DNA of 64,000 nt from Chryseobacterium sp. ISL-80 (GCA_018613055.1 JAGGQZ010000020.1:248001-312000); one strand, 5' to 3'. Counted from the stretch's first letter, positions 52,934-62,368 are shown. Translations and numbers: made by a program. Notes: a model not told the origin generated them from the sequence alone.

Positions 52934-54883
52934 TTGGCTAACCTCAAGACATTCATTCCAAAAGCGGATGTTGTATTAGAAGTCACTTCCCCTGTATTGC
53001 AGAAGGAATTAGATAAAAGAAGCAAAGATTATGATGTCTTAACTCCTAGACAATTTGGGACAAAATATAGAGATTTATTATTTATGCCGATTGAGTTTAA
53101 TCATTTACATAATAGTCACTCACTTCAACTAAACGTTTGTGTGAATCCATACTGCAAGTGGCAAGGGCTCCAACAAGAAAAATTTAAGGACGCGAAAGGG
53201 AATCCTAGTAGATATAAATTAAATTCGTCGGGCGATGCAAGGAAAATGATTGAATGTAATCCTGACCCTATACATCCAAATGTAGGTGTTACCTTTGGTT
53301 GCAAGACAGTCGCGTTATCCAACTGGTCTATTACTGAAGAAATCGAGAGATTGATCCGTATTAACAACATTAAAGACGAAGAACCTAATTATGACTTCCA
53401 TAAAGAAGGGTGTCTTCAAGGAGAAAGCGATCCTTTTGAAATGCCTTCCTATTTCTACAAACAAGGAAAAAGTAGTACCGGAAGTCAACAGTGGCAATGC
53501 AAAACATGCAAGAAAAAGACTTCTCTAAGACCAAATAGCAAGCAATCGGTTATATATAAACAAAAACGCAGTGAAATTAACCTTATGTTTACAAAATTAT
53601 TGATAAACAAAAACCCAATTAATAGAACTTGTGAGATTTTAGAAATCTCCAAGGGAACATACTATGAGAAGTTAGAATTCGTTTACCGAAAGTGTCTAGA
53701 ATTCTTGGAAAGACATGAAACCAAACCGTTGCTGAATAAGCAATTTAAAGAAATGTGGGTCAACACAGATAAAATGACCTATTACCTTAACAATGTTCGC
53801 AAGAAAGGAATGAGTAAAAGTAAATACAGAGATCTTGAAGATTCTGTTTTCCCTACTCATGTGGTTGTTAGTGCGGATGTCTTCTCGAGATATGTATTTA
53901 GAAGCGATGTGTCTTATGATTGGGATATTAAACTCGAAGAAATTAATAAGGATACAATTCAATATAAATGTGATCACTTAGCGATATATGCGAGAAAAAA
54001 TGCAAGGTTTTCTAAACACTCTTATTATCCGCAACCACCATCAGATAATGATACTCAGACTAAAACTGAATATAAAACTGAACTTTCTAAAATAGAGAAC
54101 AGGGCGAAATATACAGATGGATTACACGTTAATTCGACCTATACAACGGTTGCACACCATTGGCTAATAAAGGAACTTGTTAATGCATCTGAGTGGCGTT
54201 TTGTAACGGATGAAGATAGTTCACTTATAACAGCTATATTTCGAGTGTTTGCAAAAGAAATCCGATTAAGTGATGCACACCATTTCCTTTGCCACACCGA
54301 CAAGACTAAATCAAGGCCACAATGTCAAAGGGAGCATTTTGAGGCAGTAAGTGAACTTTTGGAGTGGGGAGAGTTTAATGGATATAAAACAAATTCACCA
54401 AAAGAGTTAGCTCTCCTTAAACTAGAGCAACTTCTTAGGACTCACTATTTTCATAAGGAAGTTAAAACTTCTGCAGGTTCTCATTTGGAGTACGCTGATA
54501 ACCCTATAGAGCATCCATTAGCTACTATTGATCGAGGATATCGTTCGGTTGATTGCACCACCAACATATCATCGCTAGAAGCAAGAGATGTCGCAAACCT
54601 GGTACTAAATGTGAATGACAATGCAGCCAATGCTTTTATTCAGCTTATTAGGAGAAGACTATCGATACTGGAAAGGCCATTATCGACAGCTCGAGGAGAT
54701 GTAAAGAGCTATATTTATGCTAACTTCAATCCTAAATATGCACAGATGGCAATAACAATTTTGAGGACATATTATAACTTCTGTTTGCCTTTCGAATCAG
54801 GTAAGACCAAAAAGACACCAGCACAGCGTTTGGGTATTGCAGATAAGGTATTTGAACTTAAGGATATCTTATATATACGGTGA
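52934..54883 (+). CDS. DDE-type transposase with zinc-ribbon N-terminus (649 aa)
   Basis: TTG start with GGAGG upstream. The N-terminal 210 residues hold two cysteine pairs (CVNPYCKW near 70; WQCKTCKKKTSLRP near 190), as in zinc-ribbon transposases. A helix-turn-helix follows (NRTCEILEISKGTYYEKLEF, about 233-252). The catalytic half has WVNTDKMTYYL and RFVTDEDSSLITAIF as candidate first and second Asp, and a candidate Glu further on. The C-terminus (NFCLPFESGKTKKTPAQRLG) is the tail seen in many integrase-fold transposases. I cannot place it in a named IS family. Confidence 0.75.
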   Translation: MANLKTFIPKADVVLEVTSPVLQKELDKRSKDYDVLTPRQFGTKYRDLLFMPIEFNHLHNSHSLQLNVCVNPYCKWQGLQQEKFKDAKGNPSRYKLNSSGDARKMIECNPDPIHPNVGVTFGCKTVALSNWSITEEIERLIRINNIKDEEPNYDFHKEGCLQGESDPFEMPSYFYKQGKSSTGSQQWQCKTCKKKTSLRPNSKQSVIYKQKRSEINLMFTKLLINKNPINRTCEILEISKGTYYEKLEFVYRKCLEFLERHETKPLLNKQFKEMWVNTDKMTYYLNNVRKKGMSKSKYRDLEDSVFPTHVVVSADVFSRYVFRSDVSYDWDIKLEEINKDTIQYKCDHLAIYARKNARFSKHSYYPQPPSDNDTQTKTEYKTELSKIENRAKYTDGLHVNSTYTTVAHHWLIKELVNASEWRFVTDEDSSLITAIFRVFAKEIRLSDAHHFLCHTDKTKSRPQCQREHFEAVSELLEWGEFNGYKTNSPKELALLKLEQLLRTHYFHKEVKTSAGSHLEYADNPIEHPLATIDRGYRSVDCTTNISSLEARDVANLVLNVNDNAANAFIQLIRRRLSILERPLSTARGDVKSYIYANFNPKYAQMAITILRTYYNFCLPFESGKTKKTPAQRLGIADKVFELKDILYIR

Positions 54884-54901
54884 TGAATTATATCAAAAAT
54901 A

Positions 54902-54932
54902 TGAAAGGAGCTTGAATGAACAAGCTCCTTTT
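54902..54932. terminator. Terminator between transposase and ABC operon
   Basis: GAAAGGAGCTTG and CAAGCTCCTTTTC form a 12-bp stem with T/A tails. Confidence 0.85.
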
Positions 54933-55073
54933 CATGTGATATTTTCTATCTTCATAAAGACAGACATAAAGTACTAATTCAGAAAGGATTGCAAAAACAG
55001 AGAAACAAAAAGTAATACAAAAATATCTTAAAATATTTTCTTTCTCTTTAACAATCGAATACTCTTGGTATAG

Positions 55074-57572
55074 TTAAATCCTACGTTTTAATAAAAGTGT
55101 TGCAATGATGACTAGAAATAAAATCGATACAACTAAAACAAAAAGGCCAGTATAAACATTCAATGCAGGGTTGTCGAGCAAAGTGGAAGCTTCTCCATTG
55201 ACAATCCTATTTATGTCCAAGTACGTGAAAGGTGATAGATGTGCAGCAGCGACAAGGTAATGTTTACTACCCATAAATCCCCCGATCACGATGAATACTG
55301 TAGACACAAAAACAACGAATTGACTTTTTATAAAGATAGATAAGAATTGGCTTAGTATAAGAATAAAGAGCAATACCACCAAGAATAAAGATATAATTTG
55401 CATGAGGTACAATCCTAAGGGAATGAATTGAAATCCATAATAAATGGATTTCATGCCTTTATAGTCGGCTGTACTAGACTCACTCAATCCATCATAATGA
55501 AGGATAGGGTAATTCCAATCACCAAACCGGTCAAACACTGTCCCAATTAGGATGACAGTTCCGAATAAAATTAAGCATGTGATAATTGATACAATAGCTG
55601 AATGAAGAATTTTTCCATAAAAAATCGATTGTTCTGAAACTGGCTGTGTCCGCAAAAAGGAGATTGTCGGGCGTTTCCCCCTCTCATAAGCCAGCCCTCC
55701 ACCCACTAAAAACAACAGGAAAACTAGCGGAAGGAAATGGGCGTTTTGCTGGAAGAATAAATAAAGAGAAAATAGCCCATTATCATCTATTCTTTCATTG
55801 TTTACTATCCATTCCCTTGACAGTTTTTTCGTATTAGTATGGATATTTAAGAGAAGTTCCCCGGATGAAAGAGGACGTATCTTATGCTTTAAAAGCCACT
55901 GCTTTTCTGCGATGCTGGCATCCATTGTAAATTGTCCAATATCATCAACGACACTGTAAGATGAATCAAATTCCCCGTTTATTAAACGATTATAAAACAA
56001 TTGATATTCAATTAAATGAATATAATTCCCTTTCTTATAGTCAGCTATTGCCAGACTGATAAGGTCCGCTAATTCTCTATGAGCGTTTAAGGCAATTTCT
56101 TGTTCGTTTAGTTGCTCCATTAAATAAGAGGTTTCCTCTTCCTTCTCCAAGGCTGTCTGCAGGTCATTCTTTATATCATTTATGAATTGTTCTTGGAACG
56201 GAATAGCAACTTCAATAAAGTCGATTCTGGCCCTCTCCAAATTAGCTAAGAATTCCTGCTCCTTTTCTTTTGCTTCTTGAGTAATAAAAGCATAGCCGCA
56301 AGCGATAAAAATAATCGAAATCGCTAAAACAAACCGATAATTCCCTTTCCTTATCAATTTCCTCCATTCAAAAACGACGATCATCCATAAAGAGTTCCTT
56401 CTAGCACTTGTCGCACCCTTTCGAAAGGGCTTCTTGGTTATCCTGGAATCTAAAAGGCTATATTCTCGTTCAGGCAGATAGACGGAAAGGAAAATCAAAA
56501 ACAAACTCCAAACAAATGCGCTAATGACATATAGACCGTCTTTAGAATCAGGCACCGCAGTCAATAACGGTTCTAAATGAAGTAAGTAAAAGGGATTGAG
56601 CGGATTCTTTAAAATTCCTGCCATGCTCGTCAACAAATATCCAGCAAATAAAATTGAAAACGTAATGACCAAGGCATTAAAGGTGTTTTGCATTCGGGTG
56701 CCAATGAATAAGGCCAAACTGAATGAAAATATCAACGCACCTATGAATAAAGCAATACTTTTTAATATATATATGACGGTTGAAACAATTTCGACTTCTG
56801 CTCCATTAAAGACAACTTGCGGATATTCCAATCGCAACGGCTGTTCTCCAAATGCCATTGGAATCAACAAACCAAGACAGATGACGAATAAAATATACAC
56901 CAGTGACACCAGCAAGATACTTACATACTTCGAAGTTAGCAGATCCCTCTGTGTAATCGGTTGTGTTCTTAACATTAAGATTGTCTTTTGGTCCTTCTCC
57001 TGTGTCAACGTGGTCCCAAAGAAAAATAGCAGGATCACAAGCCCGGCAAGTCCGATAAACAGGCTGCTTAACTGCTTTAATATCAGGTGGGCAGAAGTCG
57101 GATGTTCTTCATTTTCATATGGAAGGTTGTTGTCGCGCATATAGTCATTTTTCTTCACAGCTATTACTTTTTCCATGCCTTGCAAAGGAGGAAATACTCC
57201 TCCAGCCGTTTCAAATCGGCCCAAACTGTCAAGGAATTCTCCTTGCAGTTTAGGAATCTCGTCCCACTTTTTGCGCTCAACAGCGATTTGCCAATTATAC
57301 AAGGCGTACCTTGCTTCCACGATATATTCATGCTGCAGTAATCCAGGTTCATCAAGGAGATCTTCTTTCCGTTTTCCTTCTAGGTCTGTCTGGATCTGTT
57401 CAGCCGCATTTTCGTATTCTACAATTTCTTCCTTTAACTTGATAACCCATTCATTCTGCTGGGAAGCATTGAAATGAAAAAGGTATGCCGCGCTGATAAG
57501 AATGATCAGGAAAAGCCACCATATCTTTTTTTGTCTCCAAATTTTCTTCAGTTCAAAGGTTAAAAGATTCAT
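55074..57572 (-). CDS. ABC-2 type exporter permease (duplicated, 832 aa)
   Basis: Two similar halves of about 400 residues, each with a large extracytoplasmic loop and about six membrane spans; the halves start MNLLTFELKKIWRQKKIWWL and MIVVFEWRKLIRKGNYRFVL. Internal TQPITQRDLLTSKYVSIL and TQPVSEQSIFYGKILHS blocks mark the repeated unit. This is the layout of the natural-product/bacteriocin-immunity ABC-2 permeases (YfiM/BcrB-like). It overlaps the ATPase gene by 4 bases (ATGA). It probably pumps a hydrophobic compound or peptide; the substrate is unknown. Lies inside the transposon. Confidence 0.85.
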   Translation of the reverse strand: MNLLTFELKKIWRQKKIWWLFLIILISAAYLFHFNASQQNEWVIKLKEEIVEYENAAEQIQTDLEGKRKEDLLDEPGLLQHEYIVEARYALYNWQIAVERKKWDEIPKLQGEFLDSLGRFETAGGVFPPLQGMEKVIAVKKNDYMRDNNLPYENEEHPTSAHLILKQLSSLFIGLAGLVILLFFFGTTLTQEKDQKTILMLRTQPITQRDLLTSKYVSILLVSLVYILFVICLGLLIPMAFGEQPLRLEYPQVVFNGAEVEIVSTVIYILKSIALFIGALIFSFSLALFIGTRMQNTFNALVITFSILFAGYLLTSMAGILKNPLNPFYLLHLEPLLTAVPDSKDGLYVISAFVWSLFLIFLSVYLPEREYSLLDSRITKKPFRKGATSARRNSLWMIVVFEWRKLIRKGNYRFVLAISIIFIACGYAFITQEAKEKEQEFLANLERARIDFIEVAIPFQEQFINDIKNDLQTALEKEEETSYLMEQLNEQEIALNAHRELADLISLAIADYKKGNYIHLIEYQLFYNRLINGEFDSSYSVVDDIGQFTMDASIAEKQWLLKHKIRPLSSGELLLNIHTNTKKLSREWIVNNERIDDNGLFSLYLFFQQNAHFLPLVFLLFLVGGGLAYERGKRPTISFLRTQPVSEQSIFYGKILHSAIVSIITCLILFGTVILIGTVFDRFGDWNYPILHYDGLSESSTADYKGMKSIYYGFQFIPLGLYLMQIISLFLVVLLFILILSQFLSIFIKSQFVVFVSTVFIVIGGFMGSKHYLVAAAHLSPFTYLDINRIVNGEASTLLDNPALNVYTGLFVLVVSILFLVIIATLLLKRRI

Positions 57573-58456
57573 AAGATCTCTTCCTTTTTTCCAAAAATCA
57601 TCTGATACCGTTCCTCGGAACCAATGACTTTTTTCTCGATGTTCAATACTTTCACCTCATGGGTACTTAACTGTTTGAACAACTGACTTAAAGAAGCATC
57701 TCCCAAACTTACAATCAGTTGATTTTCTTTTTCGTGTTCAGCTTCTATACCTGCGGCACTCAATACCCCGATCACTTTTTCTGGTTCCTGGACTGTAAGC
57801 TCATAGGCAACTTTTTCATGGAGAGATAAATCTTCTTCAATGAGCTGTCCATTTTTTAAAAATAGAATATGGGATGTCACTCTATCAATCTCGGACAGAT
57901 TATGGGAGGAAAGTATAATGGCTGTACCTTCCCTATTCAACTCCAGTAACAACTTCCTTACCCGGATGGCACTTGTTGGATCAAGGCCGTTTAGAGGCTC
58001 GTCCAGAATCAGAAGCTTTGGCTCGTTGACAATTGCCATGGTAAGCAATAGATGCTGCTTCATCCCTAAAGAATACTTGCCAACTTTTTTATGCAAATAG
58101 CTTTCCATTCCAACCCGTTCAGCTGCAGATAGGATTTGTCCTTTCGAAATGCCCTGGACATCCCCGATAAATTGAAGATGGTCATAGCCTGTCAAATAAT
58201 CATAGAGGACAGAGTTATCCTGCATAAAAGAAACATAGCGGAAAATTTCCGGATCTTTATTGGTACGATTTAAAATTTTCACCTTGCCATGGTCCGGGCT
58301 GATCAAGTTGGTGACGATTCCAAGTAGGGTAGATTTTCCCGATCCATTCGGTCCAACCAAAGCAACGATTTCAGGCTGATGAATCCGGATGCTCACTCCA
58401 TGTAACACTTTTTCTTTTCCATATGATTTTTGTATTCCTTCAACAGATAAAATCAT
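57569..58456 (-). CDS. ABC transporter ATP-binding protein
   Basis: 295 residues. Walker A LVGPNGSGKSTLL (residues about 34-46), Q-loop SFMQDN, signature YSLGMKQH, Walker B KLLILDEPLNGLDP, H-loop LSSHN. The C-terminal 80-residue extension (VAYELTVQEPEKVIGVL) is typical of BcrA-like exporter ATPases. Forms an operon with the permease through a 4-base overlap. Cargo of the transposon; promoter must lie in 58457-58650. Confidence 0.9.
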   Translation of the reverse strand: MILSVEGIQKSYGKEKVLHGVSIRIHQPEIVALVGPNGSGKSTLLGIVTNLISPDHGKVKILNRTNKDPEIFRYVSFMQDNSVLYDYLTGYDHLQFIGDVQGISKGQILSAAERVGMESYLHKKVGKYSLGMKQHLLLTMAIVNEPKLLILDEPLNGLDPTSAIRVRKLLLELNREGTAIILSSHNLSEIDRVTSHILFLKNGQLIEEDLSLHEKVAYELTVQEPEKVIGVLSAAGIEAEHEKENQLIVSLGDASLSQLFKQLSTHEVKVLNIEKKVIGSEERYQMIFGKKEEIL

Positions 58457-58648
58457 GTTTATCCCCCGTAAGTAATTTTCTTCTCTCTTTCAAATATTGC
58501 AACTGTTTCCAGGTGTACTTGTATCTAAACCAAATACTTCTTTTTCACCATTCCTGCATCTATAGTTGAATAACGTCCTAGAACTTCTTTGTACTCTCCC
58601 TTTATTATAACACCATTAAGTTAAATATTCCCAATATTCACAAAGAAA

Positions 58649-58671
58649 AGCAGGCCTTAGAATTAGGCCTG
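58649..58671 (-). terminator. Terminator inside the right transposon end
   Basis: GCAGGCCT-TAGAATT-AGGCCTGC, with CTTTTCTTT following on the minus strand. It stops leftward transcription entering from the cytochrome gene, mirroring the terminator at the left end. Confidence 0.75.
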
Positions 58672-58714
58672 CTAATTAATATGTTAAATACTACGCGATT
58701 AGTGTTGTTAATTA

Positions 58715-58763
58715 CTATTTTCTCCCTCTCAACCGAACGGGTTATAATGAGAGGTGCTGGGTT
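58715..58763 (-). repeat. Right terminal inverted repeat of the transposon
   Basis: Read on the minus strand it starts AAACCCAGCACCT, then an 11-base variable stretch, then CCGTTCGGTTGAGAGG and GAGAAAATAG: the mirror of 52390-52440. Confidence 0.8.
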
Positions 58764-58774
58764 TCATCATGTCT

Positions 58775-59707
58775 TTATTTTTTTACAGTAACCATTGCTT
58801 CCCAATCGATAGTACCATTCTTAATCTGCTCGCGTTTTTCTTTATTCATGATATCTGCTGGTCTGCCGCCTTTTGGCCAGTCCCCTTCATGCCCTTTGAA
58901 CTCTGGTCTGTCGTGCGATAGAATATACGCCGCTACATCGATTGCCTGCTGATCAGTCACTGTACCTCCCTGTCCCTTAGGCATATTCTTCTGCACATAT
59001 CCTGCCATTTTAGTCAGTCGTGACATTCCCGCTCCATCATTGAAGGAATTTTCGCCCCAGACTGCAGGCCCACTATTAGTACCAGTTCCTCCTCCATCTG
59101 CTGCATGACAGGCAGCACATGATTGTGCATAAACCTTTTCGCCATCCTCTATGCTTGGAATTGGAAATTGTTTAGTCTCTTTTTCAGCTCTCCAGGGAAT
59201 ATCCGCCCCAGATGGTACTCCTTCAGACATATAGTGCAAGTAAGCGATCATCGCTCTCATTTCTTTACTGTCCTCGGGAATCATCTTTCCATTCATACTG
59301 CGGATCATACAACCATTAATTCGATCTTCAAGTGTATACACTTCTCCTTCACGAGGCCTGTATTCTGGGTAGACTGCAGTGAGTCCAATCATAGGAGCCT
59401 CATCCTTGACTGTGCCTCCGTTGGCATGGCAGCTTGCGCAGGATAAATTATTGCCTACATACTCATCAGCGATTGTGTTTGTTTCCATCATTAAGTCATA
59501 TCCATATTTTATGCTTTCACCCAGCGGCCCATCCGGCACATCCTCCATGCTTGGCGGATTGAACTCAATTGTATTGCTGGCTGTCCCTCCTGACTGCTGA
59601 GTCGCTGTTGCTGTTTCAGCAGGTCCGAGATCCTGACTGATTTTCCAGCCGACAAATAAGGATCCAACGATTAAAAAACCAATAATGATTGCGAGACTGT
59701 TCTTCAT
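58775..59707 (-). CDS. Membrane-anchored diheme c-type cytochrome, TsdA/SoxA-like
   Basis: 310 residues. One N-terminal membrane anchor (SLAIIIGFLIVGSLFVGWKI) and two heme-binding CxxCH motifs: NNLSCASCHANGG near residue 92 and AQSCAACHAADGG near 197. The block EDRINGCMIRSMNGKMIP lies between them. This matches thiosulfate dehydrogenase (TsdA)-like cytochromes, but the exact donor is uncertain. The hemes face outside the membrane. The stop codon lies 12 bases from the transposon end, so the insertion just missed the gene. Confidence 0.88.
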   Translation of the reverse strand: MKNSLAIIIGFLIVGSLFVGWKISQDLGPAETATATQQSGGTASNTIEFNPPSMEDVPDGPLGESIKYGYDLMMETNTIADEYVGNNLSCASCHANGGTVKDEAPMIGLTAVYPEYRPREGEVYTLEDRINGCMIRSMNGKMIPEDSKEMRAMIAYLHYMSEGVPSGADIPWRAEKETKQFPIPSIEDGEKVYAQSCAACHAADGGGTGTNSGPAVWGENSFNDGAGMSRLTKMAGYVQKNMPKGQGGTVTDQQAIDVAAYILSHDRPEFKGHEGDWPKGGRPADIMNKEKREQIKNGTIDWEAMVTVKK

Positions 59708-59824
59708 AATTATTCCTCCCTATGTAAAATTTCCAATTCTGCAATTTATTTTCCCTATACCCATTCTAGTATAAAACACATCGCTATTTTTCTATTAAAT
59801 ATGTAAAAATAGTGAAAACTATAT

Positions 59825-59853
59825 AAAAAAAAGAACTGGAATTTTCCAGCTCT
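59825..59853 (-). terminator. Terminator after the ferritin-like gene
   Basis: On the minus strand GAGCTGGAA pairs with TTCCAGTTC, followed by eight T; the upstream arm touches the stop codon. Confidence 0.8.
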
Positions 59854-60280
59854 ACTTCTCTTTCCCATAAAAATAAAGGAACCATACCGCGTGGTTTTGC
59901 TCATCATATGCAGCACGCCTGAAAACTTCTTTTATGACCGGGTCCGCGGCTTCATCAGCAATTTCATGATAAAAATCAGTCGTCACTTGTTCATCATTAA
60001 AGGACGCTTCAAGTCCCTCGATGTAAGTCTTCGCGCACTCTTCCGTCATTTGAAGCTGAGGCTGCTTTCCCGTAAGTGCGGAATAAATTTGAGATAACTG
60101 TTGCAAGTGCTTTTTTTCATCTTTCAGTATTTCGTTGATTCGCTGTTTCTGGACTTCATTCGGCGCCATTGCTGCCAGCTGAGCGTAACACTTCGTAGCA
60201 GTGTATTCCCCATTGATGGCTTTGGTTATGTCACTGATTAATTTTTGATTTTGCCTGTAATGGTCATAATAAGGATACAT
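59852..60280 (-). CDS. Ferritin-like domain protein
   Basis: 142 residues, four-helix bundle with iron-type ligands: INGEYTATKCYAQL (Glu), ILKDEKKHLQQL (ExxH), a third Glu in EQVTTDFYHEIADEAADP, and AAYDEQNHAVWFL (ExxH). This is the rubrerythrin/DUF2202-like layout, which handles iron or peroxide. ATG at 60280 follows GGGGAGG; the frame extends to 60295. The precise reaction is not known. Confidence 0.8.
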   Translation of the reverse strand: MYPYYDHYRQNQKLISDITKAINGEYTATKCYAQLAAMAPNEVQKQRINEILKDEKKHLQQLSQIYSALTGKQPQLQMTEECAKTYIEGLEASFNDEQVTTDFYHEIADEAADPVIKEVFRRAAYDEQNHAVWFLYFYGKEK

Positions 60281-60341
60281 GCCAATCCTCCCCAAATTAT
60301 TTATAACAGTGTATGGAGAGGATCTAACGGGTGTGCCTGTA

Positions 60342-60935
60342 TCAAGCTTTTCCCTCGTATTCTACGAAGATACCCTTGAAGTATTTCTTTTCCCTTGTCA
60401 TCTCTATTCCGGATTCTTTCATGTACCGGCCTGTATCCCGATTCAAATGACAGCCGTCACAAAGTCTTTTCCAAGCCGGAGTGAGGAAATCCTGGATGGC
60501 GGCAAGAGACTTGGATTCTGTCCTCACATGCTCAAATAGGACAATCCTGCCTCCCTTTTTGCATACTCTTTTCATTTCTTTGAATACCTGGCGGGGATTC
60601 TCTACTGAACATAAAACCAGAGTGGCGACCACTGTATCGAACTCTCCATCCCTGAATGGAAGCGACTCGGCCATCCCTTTATGAAACTCAACCTGCAAAC
60701 CACTCTCTTCAGCTCGTTCTCGTGCCTGATCAAGCATATACGGATTTGGTTCGATTGAAACAAGCCTGTCCACTTTTCCCTTTGAATAATAGGGATAATT
60801 GGCACCCGTACCTGCGCCAATCTCAAGTATGTTTCCCTCTAGACCAGAAACGATATTTTTCCTTACACGGGCAATCCATCTTTTCTCAAGCGGGCCCATG
60901 AGAGTGTCATAAACAGAAGCAAATAATTTTGCCAC
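60342..60935 (-). CDS. Class I SAM-dependent methyltransferase (METTL7/UbiE-like)
   Basis: 197 residues. Motif I NILEIGAGTGANYPYYS, motif II acidic residue in RLVSIEPNP, LPFRDGEFDTVVATLVLCSV and RIVLFEHVRTES. This subgroup methylates small thiols or unknown substrates. The C-terminal CDGCHLNRDTG is seen in METTL7-like members. Single-gene unit. Confidence 0.87.
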   Translation of the reverse strand: MAKLFASVYDTLMGPLEKRWIARVRKNIVSGLEGNILEIGAGTGANYPYYSKGKVDRLVSIEPNPYMLDQARERAEESGLQVEFHKGMAESLPFRDGEFDTVVATLVLCSVENPRQVFKEMKRVCKKGGRIVLFEHVRTESKSLAAIQDFLTPAWKRLCDGCHLNRDTGRYMKESGIEMTREKKYFKGIFVEYEGKA

Positions 60936-61042
60936 GATAAAAAACTCCTCGCTGTTTTGTTTCCCTCATTATATAAAAAAATGGCCCCTGATAGCCAATG
61001 CTGGACCAGGTATATTCTTTTAGGATTCAAACTCAAATACAC

Positions 61043-61078
61043 AAATGAAGAAAGACAGCCATTAACAGGCTGCCTTTA
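61043..61078 (-). terminator. Terminator between dehydrogenase and methyltransferase genes
   Basis: AAAGACAGCC and GGCTGCCTTT form a stem with one mismatch around 7 bases. Confidence 0.6.
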
Positions 61079-61087
61079 AAAGATTCA

Positions 61088-62221
61088 TCATGGTTTTAAA
61101 ACAACTTTTATGCAATCATCTTTTCGGTCATTAAATATATCATACCCTTTCGCTGCATCTTCGAGCGGGATTTTATGGGTAATGATATCAGTTGGGTCAA
61201 ATTCTCCATTCACAACCATATCAAAAAGCTTCGGCATATAATGGATGACAGGAGCCTGTCCCATTTTCATCGTAATATTACGTTCGAAAAATCGGCCAAG
61301 CGGGAACATATTATATCTTAATCCATATACACCGGTAAGCTGGACTGTACCAAATTTACGTACGGCTGTATGGGCAATTTCCAGCGCAGAAAGCGTTCCG
61401 CCCTGCAGCTTCAATTTTTGTTCAACTTTTTCCACAACTGATTTTTTCCCATCCATCCCTACGCAATCGATGACGACATCCGCCCCGCCATTCGTAAGAT
61501 CCTGTAGGAATTTCCCAGGATCATCCTCCTGTGTGAAGTCAAAAATTTCTACATTGTTTGTTTTCCTGGCATGCATAAGCCTGTAATCAAGATGGTCAAC
61601 TGCAATAACTCGTTTTGCCCCTTTCATCCAGGCAAATTTCTGAGTCATTAGTCCAACAGGTCCGCTTCCCAGGACAATGACAGTATCCCCATTTTTCACA
61701 CCTGCATGCTCGACACTCCACCAGGCTGTTGGTATAACATCCGATAAAAACAATAAAGATTCATCTTCAAGTTCACAAGATTCAGGTACGACAAAAGAAG
61801 TAAAATCAGCATATGGTACCTTCAGATATTCTGCCTGTCCGCCAGGATGATTGCCGTATTGTTCGGTGTAACCAAAATAGGCGCCAGTATCCTTGTATTC
61901 GTTCGTATTATCACATTGACTTTCCATTTGGTTTTGACAATAAAAACACTCACCGCATGAAACGTTGAAAGGAATGACGACCCTGTCTCCCTTTTTCAGG
62001 TTCTGGACACCTGGTCCTACTTCTTCAACGATCCCCATTGGTTCATGGCCTATGATATAGCCTGGCCGCAGCGGCATATTGCCCTGATAAAGGTGAAGGT
62101 CTGATCCGCAAATCGCCGTTGAAGTGATCTTCACGATCATGTCTTTTTCATGTTCGATTTTCGGCGCCTCTACATTTTTAACTTGGACATCTTTAGAACC
62201 CTGGTACGTAACTGCTTTCAA
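61088..62221 (-). CDS. Zinc-dependent alcohol dehydrogenase (formaldehyde-dehydrogenase-like)
   Basis: 377 residues of the medium-chain dehydrogenase family. Catalytic zinc residues are in AICGSDLHLYQG (Cys) and GHEPMGIVEEVG (His-Glu); the structural zinc cysteines are in CGECFYCQNQMESQC. The NAD(P) site is VIVLGSGPVGLMTQ, and VIAVDHLDYR suggests NAD. The insert NTNEYKDTGAYFGYTEQYG matches the glutathione-independent formaldehyde dehydrogenase-like branch. Start TTG at 62221, behind GGGGTGG; the frame opens at 62236. Single-gene unit. Confidence 0.88.
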   Translation of the reverse strand: MKAVTYQGSKDVQVKNVEAPKIEHEKDMIVKITSTAICGSDLHLYQGNMPLRPGYIIGHEPMGIVEEVGPGVQNLKKGDRVVIPFNVSCGECFYCQNQMESQCDNTNEYKDTGAYFGYTEQYGNHPGGQAEYLKVPYADFTSFVVPESCELEDESLLFLSDVIPTAWWSVEHAGVKNGDTVIVLGSGPVGLMTQKFAWMKGAKRVIAVDHLDYRLMHARKTNNVEIFDFTQEDDPGKFLQDLTNGGADVVIDCVGMDGKKSVVEKVEQKLKLQGGTLSALEIAHTAVRKFGTVQLTGVYGLRYNMFPLGRFFERNITMKMGQAPVIHYMPKLFDMVVNGEFDPTDIITHKIPLEDAAKGYDIFNDRKDDCIKVVLKP

Positions 62222-62368
62222 AATTCGCCACCCCATTCCTATTTAATACATTTAAAGAGTTCCCTTTCGTTATTCGTAAAAAACATGTTTGGAAGTTTTT
62301 CCAGTAATTAGCTCAATACATAATTGCTCTGGCAATAATGCAACTTATAGGATGGAGGTGTTTATGAA

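Larger units (their letters stand above)
52390..58763. mobile_element. Putative transposon of about 6.4 kb with ABC exporter cargo
   Basis: The two ends carry inverted repeats of about 50 bp with the same outer 13 bases (AAACCCAGCACCT) and a near-identical inner block. Inside are further short repeats (GCATGCTAATTAGCA type) at both ends, a terminator just within each end, a small gene plus a DDE-like transposase reading inward from the left, and a two-gene ABC exporter reading from the right. G+C content is lower than in the flanking genes. No clear target duplication was seen: left flank TATGAAC, right flank CATCATG. The ends are therefore inferred from the repeats. Confidence 0.72.
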
